A stretch of 51,017 nucleotides of DNA from Candidatus Yanofskybacteria bacterium (GCA_016181175.1 JACOZV010000001.1:323519-374535); one strand, 5' to 3'; shown: positions 16,562-24,553, counted from the stretch's first letter. Translations and numbers: made by a program. Notes: generated by a model from the sequence alone, not told the origin.

Positions 16562-16758
16562 CTCTCAATTAAGATTGCAAATCTTAAGCCGATACCAATC
16601 GGCGGTTTTTATCGTTAGCAAATTACTAAGGAGAGGATGTTATTCCAGCGGAGGCGAGGCTTTTTGTGAAAAATCCTGTAATCAGGTGGATTGAACAAAA
16701 AGAGCTCGCGTAGCTGGTTATCGAGCTCTTTGGAATGAGTTGGTTTGTAATTTTTGAG
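16562..16758 (+). repeat. Structured intergenic element, family A copy 2
   Basis: Lies between the half-MFS stop and polX. Its right end is TTTGTAATTTTTGAG (16744-16758); the left end is a diverged match. Inside, a terminator-like hairpin GCCGAT/ATCGGC with TTTTTAT sits in a 28-bp segment (16585-16612) that is identical at 24327-24354. A folded core spans 16645-16717: CCAGC/GCTGG, GCGAG/CTCGC, CTTTTTGT/ACAAAAAG, AATCC/GGATT, CCTG/CAGG. Copy 3 at 32660-32878 has the same fold on the minus strand with compensatory changes. An alternative 10-bp hairpin (16699-16708 with 16722-16731) would compete with the core. Confidence 0.75.
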
Positions 16759-16772
16759 TGGGTTGGTAGAAT
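16745..16772 (+). promoter_or_regulatory. Predicted polX promoter, with -35 inside the element end
   Basis: TTGTAA (16745-16750, part of the terminal repeat), 16-bp spacer, TAGAAT (16767-16772). The start would be about 2-3 nt before the polX ATG. Confidence 0.45.
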
Positions 16773-16781
16773 TTAAGCAAT

Positions 16782-18494
16782 ATGTCTAATCAGGAATTAG
16801 CAAAAATTTTATCTGAAATAGCGTCATTTTTGGAGATGAATGAAATAGCATTTAAGCCGCGCGCTTATGAGCATGCGGCTTTTTCAATTCAATCGCTTGA
16901 AGAAGACGTGGGCGAGATTTACAAAAAAGGCGGAATTAAAGCGCTTGAAAACATTCCCGGCGTTGGCCGCGGTATTGCCGAGCGCATTGAGGAATATATA
17001 AAGACCGGCCGCGTTAAGGACTACGAAAAACTAAAAAAACAATTTCCGGTTGATATTAAGAGTCTGATGACCATTGAAGGTGTTGGGCCAAAGCTGGTCA
17101 AAAAATTGTATCAAAAATTAAAAATAAAAAATATTGCTGATCTTGAAAAAGCGGCAAAGACTGGCAAATTACGGGGACTTGAGGGTTTAGGCGAAAAATC
17201 AGAGCAAAAAATACTCAAGGGTATAGAATTTTTGCGGCAGTCACATGGCCGTTTTTTGTTGGGACATGTTTTGCCAGTTGCCCGCAAAATTTTGGAAAAT
17301 TTACGTGCCTTGCCATATATCAAGCAAGCAGAAGCGGCCGGTTCTGTGCGTCGGATGCAAGAAACGGTCGGCGATCTGGATATTTTGGTTATTTCCAACA
17401 AACCAGACAAGGTGATGGATTATTTTGTGCACATGCCTGAAGTCCAGGGGGTACTATCTAAAGGACCTACAAAAACTTCTGTTAGGTTGAAGATTGGAGC
17501 GGATGCGGATGTTCGTGTTCTGCCACCGGAATCATTCGGCGCCGCGTTCCAGTATTTTACTGGAGATAAATACCACAATATCACATTACGTGAAATTGCG
17601 ATTAAAAAGGGCTACAAGCTAAATGAATATGGTTTATACAAGGACAGGCGATTGGTTGCCGGAAAAACAGAAGAGGAAATTTATAAAAAACTTGGTATGA
17701 ACTGCATGGATCCGGAAATTAGGACAAATAGCGGAGAGATAGAAGCGGCCATAAAAGGCGAATTACCAATGTTGATCGGTTATGACGATTTGCTTGGTGA
17801 TTTGCAGGTGCAGACTGATTGGACTGACGGTGAAAATTCAATAAAAGAAATGGCGGAAGCGGCCAAAAAACAAGGGCTAGAATATATTGTGATTACTGAT
17901 CATACAAAGTCCCTTGCCATGGCCAACGGTTCTGATGAAAAAAGACTAGTCAAGCAAATGGCCGAAATCGATAAAGTTCAAAAACAGGTTAGTGGAATTA
18001 AGATACTAAAGAGTGCGGAAGTTAATATAAACAAAGACGGCACATTAGACATTAACGACGAAACATTGGCCAAATTGGATGTTGTCGGTGCGTCAGTGCA
18101 TTCCAGTTTCAATATGCTAGAAGCAGATATGACAAAAAGGATAATTCGAACGATGGAAAACCCCAATGTGGACATATTGTTTCATCCAACAGGTCGGTTA
18201 ATACAAAAAAGAGAACCATACAAAGTGAACATTGATGAACTTATTAAAACAGCTAAGCGCACCAAGACGATACTCGAGATCAATGCTTACCCAGAGCGTC
18301 TTGATTTAAAAGACGAATATATACGCAAGGCCGTAAGTGCTGGAGTAAAATTGGCAATTGATTCTGACGCGCATTCCGTTGCTCATTTCAAATTCCTTGA
18401 ATTCGGTATTGCCCAAGCTCGTCGCGGCTGGGCAGGAAAAAAAGACGTAATAAATACCAGGCCCTGGCCGGAGATGTTAAAATTGCTTAAATGA
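16782..18494 (+). CDS. polX: Family X DNA polymerase/3'-5' exonuclease PolX
   Basis: A 570-aa two-domain repair enzyme of full family length. The N-terminal Pol beta-like part has helix-hairpin-helix elements (LENIPGVGRGIAERIEEYI, IEGVGPKLVKKLY, LEGLGEKSEQKIL) and the nucleotidyltransferase motif AGSVRRMQETVGDLDILV with the metal-binding Asp pair, plus a third Asp in ADVRVLP. The C-terminal PHP domain starts QVQTDWTDGENSI (where many members have HSxxSDG) and continues ITDHTKS, AEVNI, HPTGR and DSDAH. In other bacteria it fills gaps and repairs ends in base-excision or double-strand break repair. It appears nearly leaderless and monocistronic. Confidence 0.93.
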   Translation: MSNQELAKILSEIASFLEMNEIAFKPRAYEHAAFSIQSLEEDVGEIYKKGGIKALENIPGVGRGIAERIEEYIKTGRVKDYEKLKKQFPVDIKSLMTIEGVGPKLVKKLYQKLKIKNIADLEKAAKTGKLRGLEGLGEKSEQKILKGIEFLRQSHGRFLLGHVLPVARKILENLRALPYIKQAEAAGSVRRMQETVGDLDILVISNKPDKVMDYFVHMPEVQGVLSKGPTKTSVRLKIGADADVRVLPPESFGAAFQYFTGDKYHNITLREIAIKKGYKLNEYGLYKDRRLVAGKTEEEIYKKLGMNCMDPEIRTNSGEIEAAIKGELPMLIGYDDLLGDLQVQTDWTDGENSIKEMAEAAKKQGLEYIVITDHTKSLAMANGSDEKRLVKQMAEIDKVQKQVSGIKILKSAEVNINKDGTLDINDETLAKLDVVGASVHSSFNMLEADMTKRIIRTMENPNVDILFHPTGRLIQKREPYKVNIDELIKTAKRTKTILEINAYPERLDLKDEYIRKAVSAGVKLAIDSDAHSVAHFKFLEFGIAQARRGWAGKKDVINTRPWPEMLKLLK

Positions 18495-18539
18495 CCAAAT
18501 TTCAAGAAAGTGTGTATAATATAGTTAAGGATATCAAAC

Positions 18540-19691
18540 GTGGAAAGAATTGAATTTATGCCCATACGCATTTTACTAACTGGTGCTGGTTCTGGCGGGC
18601 ATGTATACCCGCTTATTGCCGTGGCAGAAGAATTACAGAAATTGGCTGGCCAAACAAGCCAGGATTTGGAGTTAAAATTTATTGGCGCTGGTGGGTTTAT
18701 AAAAGACGCAGCCGTTATTATGGGTGTTGCTGTTATTGACATCGCAAGCCCTAAATGGCGCCGTTATTTGAGTATCCAAAATTTTGTAGATAGTTTGAAG
18801 GTGCCACTTGGATTTTTGCAGGCGTTATTCCATGTTTGGCAATTTATGCCAGATTTAATTTTTTCCAAGGGGGGGCATGATTCTTTTTTGCCGGTGCTTG
18901 CGGCTCGTCTTTTTTCTATTCCGATTATAATTCATGAATCAGATGTCATACCTGGTAAGGCAAATCTTAGGGTTGGCAAGTGGGCTAAAAAGATTTTTTT
19001 GGCATTCGATGAAGCCAGGGTTTATTTTAAGCAAAATTCGATTGAGGTAGTTGGTAATCCAATGAGAGCCGGAATTGCTAACTTAGTAGACAAAGCGGTG
19101 GCCTTGTCCGCGTTTAACCTTGATCCAAACAAACCAACCGTTTTAATTACCGGTGCTAGCCAGGGTGCGCAAGTTATAAATGAAAAGCTTTTGCTTTCTT
19201 TGACTGAACTTACCAAAAAATTCCAGGTTATTCACCAGTGTGGTTTGAATAATTACGATAATACAAACTCTCAAATACTAAGAATCGTCAAAGAAGGAGA
19301 AGGTACATTTGGCAAGGTTATTGCAGAAAACTATCGTCTTTACCCTGCTTTTGATTTGCAGCAGATGACTTTGGCTTATTCCGCCTCTGATGTGATTGTG
19401 GGACGTTCCGGCGCCGGAACGATATTTGAAATAGCTGCCGTTGGTAAACCAGCAATAATCATTCCCCTTAAGGGTTCAGCTAGCGATCACCAATTGGCTA
19501 ATGCCAGAGAATTTGCTAAATTTGGAGCTATAGTAATTGAACAAGATAACTTAACTGCGCACATACTAATTAATGAGATAGAGAATGCTTATGGCAATCG
19601 TGTTGAGTTATCGCAAAAAATTAAACAATTCGCTAGACTCGAAGCGGCAAGAATCATAGCTCAGCAGATTCTTGGTTTTGTGATTTCTTAA
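18540..19691 (+). CDS. murG: MurG, UDP-GlcNAc transferase to lipid I
   Basis: 383 aa. Membrane-associated GT28 glycosyltransferase making lipid II from lipid I. The N-terminal G-loop is ILLTGAGSGGHVYPLIAVAEEL; the middle has FSKGGHDSFLPVLAA and IHESDVIPGKANL; the C-terminal UDP-GlcNAc site has ITGASQGAQVINE and VGRSGAGTIFEIAAVGKPAIIIPL. Start choice is open: GTG 18540 follows AAGGA at 18527-18531, but ATG 18558 would place the conserved G-loop at the usual distance from the N-terminus. An extended -10 (TGTATAAT, TATAAT at 18515-18520) lies just upstream. First gene of the run murG-holB-frr-rseP-small protein-proS. Confidence 0.93.
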   Translation: MERIEFMPIRILLTGAGSGGHVYPLIAVAEELQKLAGQTSQDLELKFIGAGGFIKDAAVIMGVAVIDIASPKWRRYLSIQNFVDSLKVPLGFLQALFHVWQFMPDLIFSKGGHDSFLPVLAARLFSIPIIIHESDVIPGKANLRVGKWAKKIFLAFDEARVYFKQNSIEVVGNPMRAGIANLVDKAVALSAFNLDPNKPTVLITGASQGAQVINEKLLLSLTELTKKFQVIHQCGLNNYDNTNSQILRIVKEGEGTFGKVIAENYRLYPAFDLQQMTLAYSASDVIVGRSGAGTIFEIAAVGKPAIIIPLKGSASDHQLANAREFAKFGAIVIEQDNLTAHILINEIENAYGNRVELSQKIKQFARLEAARIIAQQILGFVIS

Positions 19692-19696
19692 TTACA

Positions 19697-20578
19697 ATGT
19701 CTTGGCAAACAATCGGTTTTGATAAAAATCAAAAATTATTTGAAAATTTCATACAAAATGGTGGTTTTGCCCATGCTTATCTTTTTACCGGCCAGGAAAT
19801 GATAGGCAAGAGGACTTTTGCATTTGAATTAGCAAATCATGTTATAAGCGGTAATAAATCGCAGGGTAACAACCCGGACATTTTAACTGTTAGTCCCGCT
19901 AGTTCTGAAAGCTGGCATTCTATTGCAATTGAAGAGATACGTAAAATTAAAAAATTTGTTTCTTTAAGTTCTTATGTCGGGCCTTATAAATTTGTGATTA
20001 TTGATGATGCGCATCTAATGACTATTGAGGCCCAGAATTCGTTATTGAAAATTCTGGAAGAGCCGAGTCCATCAACAATTTTTATTCTAGTTACTGCTAA
20101 CCCGGAATCTCTTTTGACAACAATTGTATCACGTTGTCAGGAGATTAAATTTTCATCACATCCTAAAAAATTGATAGCAAACATGTTAATTGACGCTAAA
20201 TTATCCAACAAGAACAAAGAATTACTGACAGAATTTGCCAATGGCAGATTGGGTCTTATTAAAAAAATTGTAGAGGAAAATTCTTTTGATGAAGTTAAAG
20301 ATGCGATTGAAGAGGTGATGCATTTAATTAAATCTGACATCAATGAGCGGCTGGCTATTGCCCAAAAACTTGCCGACCCATCTGCCGGATTTGCAGGTGA
20401 AAAAAATAAGACCGAATTAGCCAAAAAGATTTTATATTGGACGCTTTATCTAAGGACACGTTTAAATGAACCCAAGGCGCATAAAATCCTTAAAAATCTG
20501 TTGGTGCTTCATGAAATAATAAATAAGCCACAGTTTAATCAACGGTTGGCATTGGAAAACTTTTTAATACAAGTGTAA
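19697..20578 (+). CDS. holB: DNA polymerase III delta' subunit (HolB-like)
   Basis: 293-aa AAA+ clamp-loader component. HAYLFTGQEMIGKRTFAFELA holds a degenerate P-loop, as expected for delta', which does not hydrolyse ATP. KFVIIDDAHLMTIEAQNSLLKILEEPSPSTIFILVTANPESLLTTIVSRCQEI carries the Walker-B-like strand and the SRC motif. The zinc-binding module of DnaX proteins is absent. It starts 5 bp after murG. Confidence 0.85.
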   Translation: MSWQTIGFDKNQKLFENFIQNGGFAHAYLFTGQEMIGKRTFAFELANHVISGNKSQGNNPDILTVSPASSESWHSIAIEEIRKIKKFVSLSSYVGPYKFVIIDDAHLMTIEAQNSLLKILEEPSPSTIFILVTANPESLLTTIVSRCQEIKFSSHPKKLIANMLIDAKLSNKNKELLTEFANGRLGLIKKIVEENSFDEVKDAIEEVMHLIKSDINERLAIAQKLADPSAGFAGEKNKTELAKKILYWTLYLRTRLNEPKAHKILKNLLVLHEIINKPQFNQRLALENFLIQV

Positions 20579-20587
20579 ACTCAATCC

Positions 20588-21145
20588 ATGAATATTAAAG
20601 ATTTACTCAATCAAAAAAAGTCTGGTTTTGAGGGGGTTTTGGATTTTTATAAAAATGATATTGCTTCCATAAGCACGGGACGAGCAACTCCGGCGCTAGT
20701 GGAGGATATTATTGTTGATGCCTATGGCCAGAGGATGCATGTTAAAGAGCTAGCAACCATTACTACCCCTGAACCGCGATCATTAGTAATACAGCCATGG
20801 GACAAGGGTGTAGTTGAGGCAATAAGCGGTGCTATAAGAAAAAGCGAAATAGGGCTGAATCCGGTTGTTGACGGTCAAATTATACGTCTGAACATACCAT
20901 CATTAACCGAAGAGCGTAGAAAAGAGTTTATCAAATCTCTTAAACATAAAACCGAAGAAGCGCGCGTCAAAATACGCCGAATTCGCGAAGAAATTTGGAA
21001 CAAGGTTCAGGCAATGGAACGTGGCCATGAAATTGGCGAAGACGATAAGTTTAAAGCCAAAGACGACTTGCAGAAAATCATAGACGACTACAACAAGAAA
21101 ATTGAAGAATTGGAAAACAAGAAAGAGCAGGAATTATTAAATTAA
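20588..21145 (+). CDS. frr: Ribosome recycling factor
   Basis: 185 aa, the usual family length. It splits post-termination ribosomes together with EF-G. Characteristic regions are SISTGRATPALVEDIIVDAYG, ATITTPEPRSLVIQPWDKG, IRLNIPSLTEERRKEFIKSLK and RVKIRRIREE, with the long three-helix bundle and the flexible beta domain between. Lies 9 bp after holB and 1 bp before rseP. Confidence 0.97.
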   Translation: MNIKDLLNQKKSGFEGVLDFYKNDIASISTGRATPALVEDIIVDAYGQRMHVKELATITTPEPRSLVIQPWDKGVVEAISGAIRKSEIGLNPVVDGQIIRLNIPSLTEERRKEFIKSLKHKTEEARVKIRRIREEIWNKVQAMERGHEIGEDDKFKAKDDLQKIIDDYNKKIEELENKKEQELLN

Positions 21146-21146
21146 T

Positions 21147-22229
21147 TTGATTACCGCTATAATTTTCATAATTGTTTTAAGCGTGTTGGTTTTTGTCCAT
21201 GAGTTTGGGCATTTTATTATGGCCAAACGGGCGGGTATGAAAGTGGAGGAATTTGGTTTTGGCTTTCCGCCGCGCGCCTTTGGCATAAAGCGTGGAGAGA
21301 CAATTTATTCTGTTAACTGGATACCTTTCGGCGGATTCGTTAAAATTTTGGGTGAGGATGGACAAGAGTCAGAAAATCCAAGAAGTTTCGCATCGGCTAA
21401 AGCAGGAGTGCGTTCAGGAATCATTGTCGCTGGTGTGGTTATGAATGTTCTATTGGCAATTGTGCTTTTGGTGGTTGGCAATGCCATGGGTCTACGTGTG
21501 GGATTAGTTGATGAGGCATCCGTAAAACAGGCTCGTGACATTAAAGTACAAATCATTCAGATTGCCGCCGGAAGTCCTGCGGAGCAAGCGGGATTGAAGC
21601 CCTTGGACGAAATAGTTGGATTCAAACTGGACGGCGGAACCCTAGAAGTATTCAAGGTTCAAGATGTGCAGAATTTTATTAATCAAAATCTAGGCAAAAA
21701 CGTCATTGTGTTGGTGCGAAGCGCCAACGAGTTATCAGAAAAGAAAATGACGCCCCGCATTAACCCGCCTGAAGGCGAAGGGTCCCTCGGCATATCATTA
21801 GCTTCCACCGGCATTATCAAATACCCGTGGTATGAATCAATCGGACGCGGCACCATGGACGCGGTCAACATCTTTCACTACACAGTGGCAGGGTACGCGA
21901 CAATTATAAAAAATATTTTTGCTACAGGAAAAGCCGGGGTCGAACTTTCCGGGCCCGTAGGCATTGCCGTGATTACCGGCAAAGCAGCGCGGCTTGGATT
22001 CACATATCTAATGCAATTTACAGCGCTTATATCAATCAATCTTGCCGTATTAAACATAATTCCTTTTCCCGCGTTGGATGGAGGACGCCTTCTTTTTGTG
22101 GGCATTGAAAGGTTAAGAGGCAGACCCGTTTCCAGAAAAATTGAAAATGCCGTAAATACCGTCGGATTCGCACTTTTAATTTTACTTATGATTTATATTA
22201 CGACAAAAGATATTTTGAAATTCCTATAA
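21147..22229 (+). CDS. rseP: RseP-type site-2 membrane metalloprotease
   Basis: 360-aa intramembrane zinc protease. FVHEFGHFIMAKRAGMKVEEFGFGFPPR holds the HExxH zinc motif at about 18-22 in the first helix. A PDZ domain covers about 125-205 (AAGSPAEQAGLKPLDEIVGF). The third catalytic segment is NIIPFPALDGGRLLFVGIE, with the LDG motif. It cleaves anti-sigma factors and remnant signal peptides in model bacteria. TTG 21147 is the start right after frr, so translation is probably coupled. With the presenilin-like protein at 3835, the window encodes two mechanistically different intramembrane proteases. Confidence 0.93.
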   Translation: MITAIIFIIVLSVLVFVHEFGHFIMAKRAGMKVEEFGFGFPPRAFGIKRGETIYSVNWIPFGGFVKILGEDGQESENPRSFASAKAGVRSGIIVAGVVMNVLLAIVLLVVGNAMGLRVGLVDEASVKQARDIKVQIIQIAAGSPAEQAGLKPLDEIVGFKLDGGTLEVFKVQDVQNFINQNLGKNVIVLVRSANELSEKKMTPRINPPEGEGSLGISLASTGIIKYPWYESIGRGTMDAVNIFHYTVAGYATIIKNIFATGKAGVELSGPVGIAVITGKAARLGFTYLMQFTALISINLAVLNIIPFPALDGGRLLFVGIERLRGRPVSRKIENAVNTVGFALLILLMIYITTKDILKFL

Positions 22230-22233
22230 AATT

Positions 22234-22491
22234 ATGGTTGAACAGTTAAAACTTTATAAAAATCCCAAAAAAGAAGAGCAAGTGGAGCATAAAAAATTAA
22301 GATGGGAGAAATATCCAACATTTTGGAGAGCGGCAGTTTTTGACACACGCAAAGAGCATGTTTGTGCCAGGTGTGAAAAAACAATTCCAAATAACAGCCG
22401 CGCGAATGTTACTGTTGATTTGGAAGGCGGCAAACCGGATTTTACAAAAACACAATATTGGCATCCTGGCGAAAAATGTCCTAAAATTTAA
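22234..22491 (+). CDS. Small conserved-looking protein with a CxxC zinc-ribbon-like motif
   Basis: 85 aa, basic. CARC (about residues 45-48) and a later C near the end (GEKCPKI), together with a nearby His (YWHPGEKC), could bind one zinc ion. No family is recognised. It sits 4 bp after rseP and 3 bp before proS, so it is certainly within the operon, and the tight spacing supports it as a real gene. Confidence 0.75.
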   Translation: MVEQLKLYKNPKKEEQVEHKKLRWEKYPTFWRAAVFDTRKEHVCARCEKTIPNNSRANVTVDLEGGKPDFTKTQYWHPGEKCPKI

Positions 22492-22494
22492 ACA

Positions 22495-23781
22495 ATGAGG
22501 CTATCCAAACTTTTTACTAAAACTACTCGCGAAAATCCCAAGGACGAAACTAGTATAAATGCCCAACTGCTTGAACGCGGTGGTTTTATTTACAAGAATT
22601 CCGCTGGGATTTATACCTTTTTGCCCTTGGGTTGGCGGGTTGTGCAAAAAATAGCCGGTATTATCAGAGAAGAAATGAATAAAATCGGCGGAGTGGAAAT
22701 GTTTATGCCAGCGTTGGTTGAAAAAAAATATCTTGACGCCACCGGACGCTGGGACGTAGAAATTGGATTTAAGGTGACTAACGGTTTACTTAGTGGTTCA
22801 ACCACTAAGTCTGACTTAGTGGTTGAACCACTAAGTAATTTTGTTTTGGGTTGGACTCATGAGGAAGTCCTGACTGCGATTGCTTCGCGTTTCATAAGCT
22901 CGTACAAAGATCTGCCCTTTGCCGCTTATCAGATACAAACAAAATTCCGCAACGAACTGCGGGCCAAATCCGGTCTTTTGCGCGGGCGGGAATTTATGAT
23001 GAAGGACCTTTATAGTTTTCATGCCACGCAAGAAGATTTGGAAAAATATTATGAAGAAGTAAAGGGTGCCTATCATAAAATTTTTCATCGTTGCGGCCTG
23101 AAATCGATTTATACAGTTGCCGCTGGCGGGACATTTACGGCGGAAAACACACACGAGTTTCAGGTTCTATCTGATATTGGCGAAGATACTATTTTTGTTT
23201 GCGATAAATGCGAATATGCAGAGAATAAAGAAATCTCAAAATTGATAAATGGCGATCAATGCCCGAAATGCCTTGGCGAAGGCGAGGAGGGTAAAATTAC
23301 GGAACTAAAATCAATTGAAATCGGCAACACATTTCCGCTTGGCGATAAATATTCAAAAGCATTTGATTTGAGATTTGTTGACGAAAAAGGGGAGTCACAC
23401 TTTGTGATCATGGGCTCATACGGTATTGGTTTGGGACGAGTGATGGGGACGTTGGTAGAAATACACCACGATGACGAAGGTATTGCTTGGCCGGAATCAG
23501 TATCGCCACTTAAGGTACATCTAGTTGTTTTGTCTGGTGCTGAAAAAGTTGGTGAAGAACTTTATGAAGAACTATTACATAACAGCATTGAGATATTATA
23601 TGATGATCGGGTCGACAAAACCGCAGGGGAAAAGTTTGCCGATGCCGATCTGATCGGTTGTCCGATACGATTGGTTATCAGTGAGAAGACTTTACAAAAA
23701 AGGAGCGTTGAGATAAAAAGGAGAAGTGAAAAAGAGGTGAGACTAGTGCCACTTGACAAAATAATAGGTAGTTTGCTATAA
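22495..23781 (+). CDS. proS: Prolyl-tRNA synthetase, compact form with an in-frame palindrome insertion
   Basis: 428-aa class II aminoacyl-tRNA synthetase. Visible parts are LLERGGFIYKNSAGIYTFLPLGWRVVQKI near the N-terminus, LGWTHEEVLT (motif 2 region), FRNELRAKSGLLRGREFMMKDLYSFH, SYGIGLGRVMGTLVE (motif 3) and a C-terminal anticodon-binding domain (KVHLVVL, LIGCPIRLVIS). It lacks the large editing insertion of the 570-aa bacterial type. Between GFKVTN and NFVLGWTHEE, where homologues have only a few residues, about 17 extra codons come from a perfect 24-bp inverted repeat (22786-22838), so the palindrome is translated. A strong promoter for the next RNA lies in its last codons. Confidence 0.93.
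   Translation: MRLSKLFTKTTRENPKDETSINAQLLERGGFIYKNSAGIYTFLPLGWRVVQKIAGIIREEMNKIGGVEMFMPALVEKKYLDATGRWDVEIGFKVTNGLLSGSTTKSDLVVEPLSNFVLGWTHEEVLTAIASRFISSYKDLPFAAYQIQTKFRNELRAKSGLLRGREFMMKDLYSFHATQEDLEKYYEEVKGAYHKIFHRCGLKSIYTVAAGGTFTAENTHEFQVLSDIGEDTIFVCDKCEYAENKEISKLINGDQCPKCLGEGEEGKITELKSIEIGNTFPLGDKYSKAFDLRFVDEKGESHFVIMGSYGIGLGRVMGTLVEIHHDDEGIAWPESVSPLKVHLVVLSGAEKVGEELYEELLHNSIEILYDDRVDKTAGEKFADADLIGCPIRLVISEKTLQKRSVEIKRRSEKEVRLVPLDKIIGSLL
22786..22838. repeat. Translated perfect palindrome in proS
   Basis: Two exact 24-bp inverted arms (22786-22809 and 22815-22838) around a TCTGA spacer. Each arm is itself nearly palindromic (CTTAGTGGTT / AACCACTAAG). It is read in frame as GLLSGSTTKSDLVVEPLSN. 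Confidence 0.9.
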
Positions 23782-23782
23782 T
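23753..23782 (+). promoter_or_regulatory. Strong predicted promoter at the 3' end of proS
   Basis: TTGACA (23753-23758), 18-bp spacer, extended -10 TGCTATAAT (TATAAT 23777-23782). It is the best consensus promoter seen in the window and points into a gene-free, highly structured stretch, which implies a noncoding transcript. Confidence 0.8.
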
Positions 23783-23788
23783 TACATT

Positions 23789-24013
23789 ATAAAAGTATAG
23801 TTCTAGAGCCTAGCAAAAAGTCCCGAAAATAGTTCTTTTCATCCCAGCACCTTTCGCTTTGCGAAAGGTGCTGGGCAAGTCTTTCGGGACTGTTTGCTGG
23901 GTTGCTCAAGTGTTTCAAGAACAACCTTGCTTGCATCGGTGGGATGCAATCTCCCGAGCGGATTGATCCGTGTACGGCGTGTCGCCGAACCCTATCCGCT
24001 CGGGGTTTCTTTG
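23789..24013 (+). ncRNA. Predicted structured noncoding RNA, unassigned
   Basis: Starts at the predicted +1 of the strong promoter. A rod spans 23809-23901: a lower stem of about 20 bp (CCTAGCAAA and AGTCCCGAAA with TTTCGGGACT and TTTGCTGGG), a 14/6-nt internal loop, then a perfect 15-bp upper stem (CCCAGCACCTTTCGC, loop TTT). A small hairpin TTGCATC/GATGCAA follows. The 3' end is an 11-bp stem (CCCGAGCGGAT/ATCCGCTCGGG) followed by TTTCTTTG, a good terminator. The rod with a central bubble recalls 6S RNA, but I see no further support. Not RNase P, tmRNA or SRP RNA by the motifs I know. Confidence 0.65.
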
Positions 24014-24025
24014 TTAAAATACATT

Positions 24026-24289
24026 GGAGGAATTAACATGATGAAGTTTTGGGGCCAGTAAAGCCCCATGGCTCTTGCGTTCCTCCGAGGGGCAGCAATG
24101 CCTCTTGGTTTGTTCCACCCTCTACCATACCGTTGAGTAGAAAGGAACACTGGTATGTGGAAACGATGGGCAGGCCGGGAGAGCTTGTAGCCACCGAGCG
24201 GGCTGATCGTTGTTTGGCCAAAAGCAATGGTTACTGATGCCCAATTTTTTAGTCGGCTCCCTGACATTGGCCGTTCAGGGAGCTTTTTT
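24026..24289 (+). ncRNA. Structured transcript with three tiny ORFs, a pseudoknot and a terminator
   Basis: GGAGG (24026-24030) precedes ATG 24038 by 7 nt, opening MMKFWGQ (24038-24061). A second ORF of 22 codons starts at 24068. A third, MWKRWAGRESL (24155-24190), has AAAGGAAC 6 nt upstream. TGTTCC (24111-24116) can pair with GGAACA (24144-24149), and CATACC (24126-24131) with GGTATG (24152-24157). These pairings interleave, forming a pseudoknot that buries both the ribosome site and the ATG of the third ORF. A 9-bp stem (GCTCCCTGA/TCAGGGAGC, 24256-24283) plus TTTTTT ends the unit. Whether it is a regulatory RNA, a peptide operon or both is unknown. Confidence 0.5.
24256..24289 (+). terminator. 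Terminator of the tiny-ORF transcript
   Basis: Perfect 9-bp stem GCTCCCTGA/TCAGGGAGC followed by TTTTTTA. Confidence 0.85.
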
Positions 24290-24310
24290 ATTTTTAGTTT
24301 GCTAGATTTA

Positions 24311-24354
24311 CAAAAATTACAAACCCTAAGCCGATACCAATCGGCGGTTTTTAT
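24311..24354 (+). repeat. Family A left end and shared terminator hairpin (partial copy 4)
   Basis: CAAAAATTACAAAC (24311-24324) matches the terminal repeat of copies 1 and 3. It is followed by a 28-bp segment (24327-24354) identical to 16585-16612, holding the GCCGAT/ATCGGC hairpin and TTTTTAT. A matching right end was not found. Confidence 0.65.
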
Positions 24355-24395
24355 AACAACAATAATCAAGAAGGAAGTGTCATAAAAAAGCGAGG

Positions 24396-24540
24396 CCATT
24401 ATACCTCATAGCACCGTCAAAAGAGTGGATTGCACGGTTTGCGAGCAGTATAATAGTAAAACACTGCGAGCAAAATCCACGCTTTTGACGGAATGCAGTC
24501 CATTCGCTGGGTGGACAAATGGTGATATGAGGGATAATGG
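24396..24540 (+). ncRNA. Multi-branched structured element upstream of mreB
   Basis: Closed by CCATTAT-A-CCTCATA (24396-24410) with TATGAGG-G-ATAATGG (24526-24540). Inside is a long arm: CCGTCAAAAG with CTTTTGACGG, GTGGAT with ATCCAC, a one-sided bulge, TTTGC with GCAAA, a tandem GA/GA internal loop, and GCAG with CTGC around a 15-nt loop. A second arm pairs GTCCA (24498-24502) with TGGAC (24512-24516). The tandem GA loop is a classic RNA rather than DNA structural motif. It stands just before the mreB promoter. Confidence 0.65.
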
Positions 24541-24553
24541 TGAGCGATTTTTT

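Noticed and set aside
16631-16680. AAGGAGAGGATG as a ribosome site plus start in family A copy 2
   Set aside because: The frame stops after ten codons and the segment is conserved as RNA in copy 3, where the reading frame is not kept.
24049-24237. 62-codon frame (ends KSNGY) in the RNA block upstream of mreB
   Set aside because: TTG start inside a hairpin without a ribosome site; residue composition looks like translated structured RNA. Left as part of the RNA feature.
23789-24289. RNase P RNA, tmRNA or SRP RNA
   Set aside because: I looked for GAGGAAAGUC and ACAGAAA (RNase P), a tRNA-like end with a tag ORF (tmRNA) and the GGAA/AGCAGCC loop (SRP); none is present.
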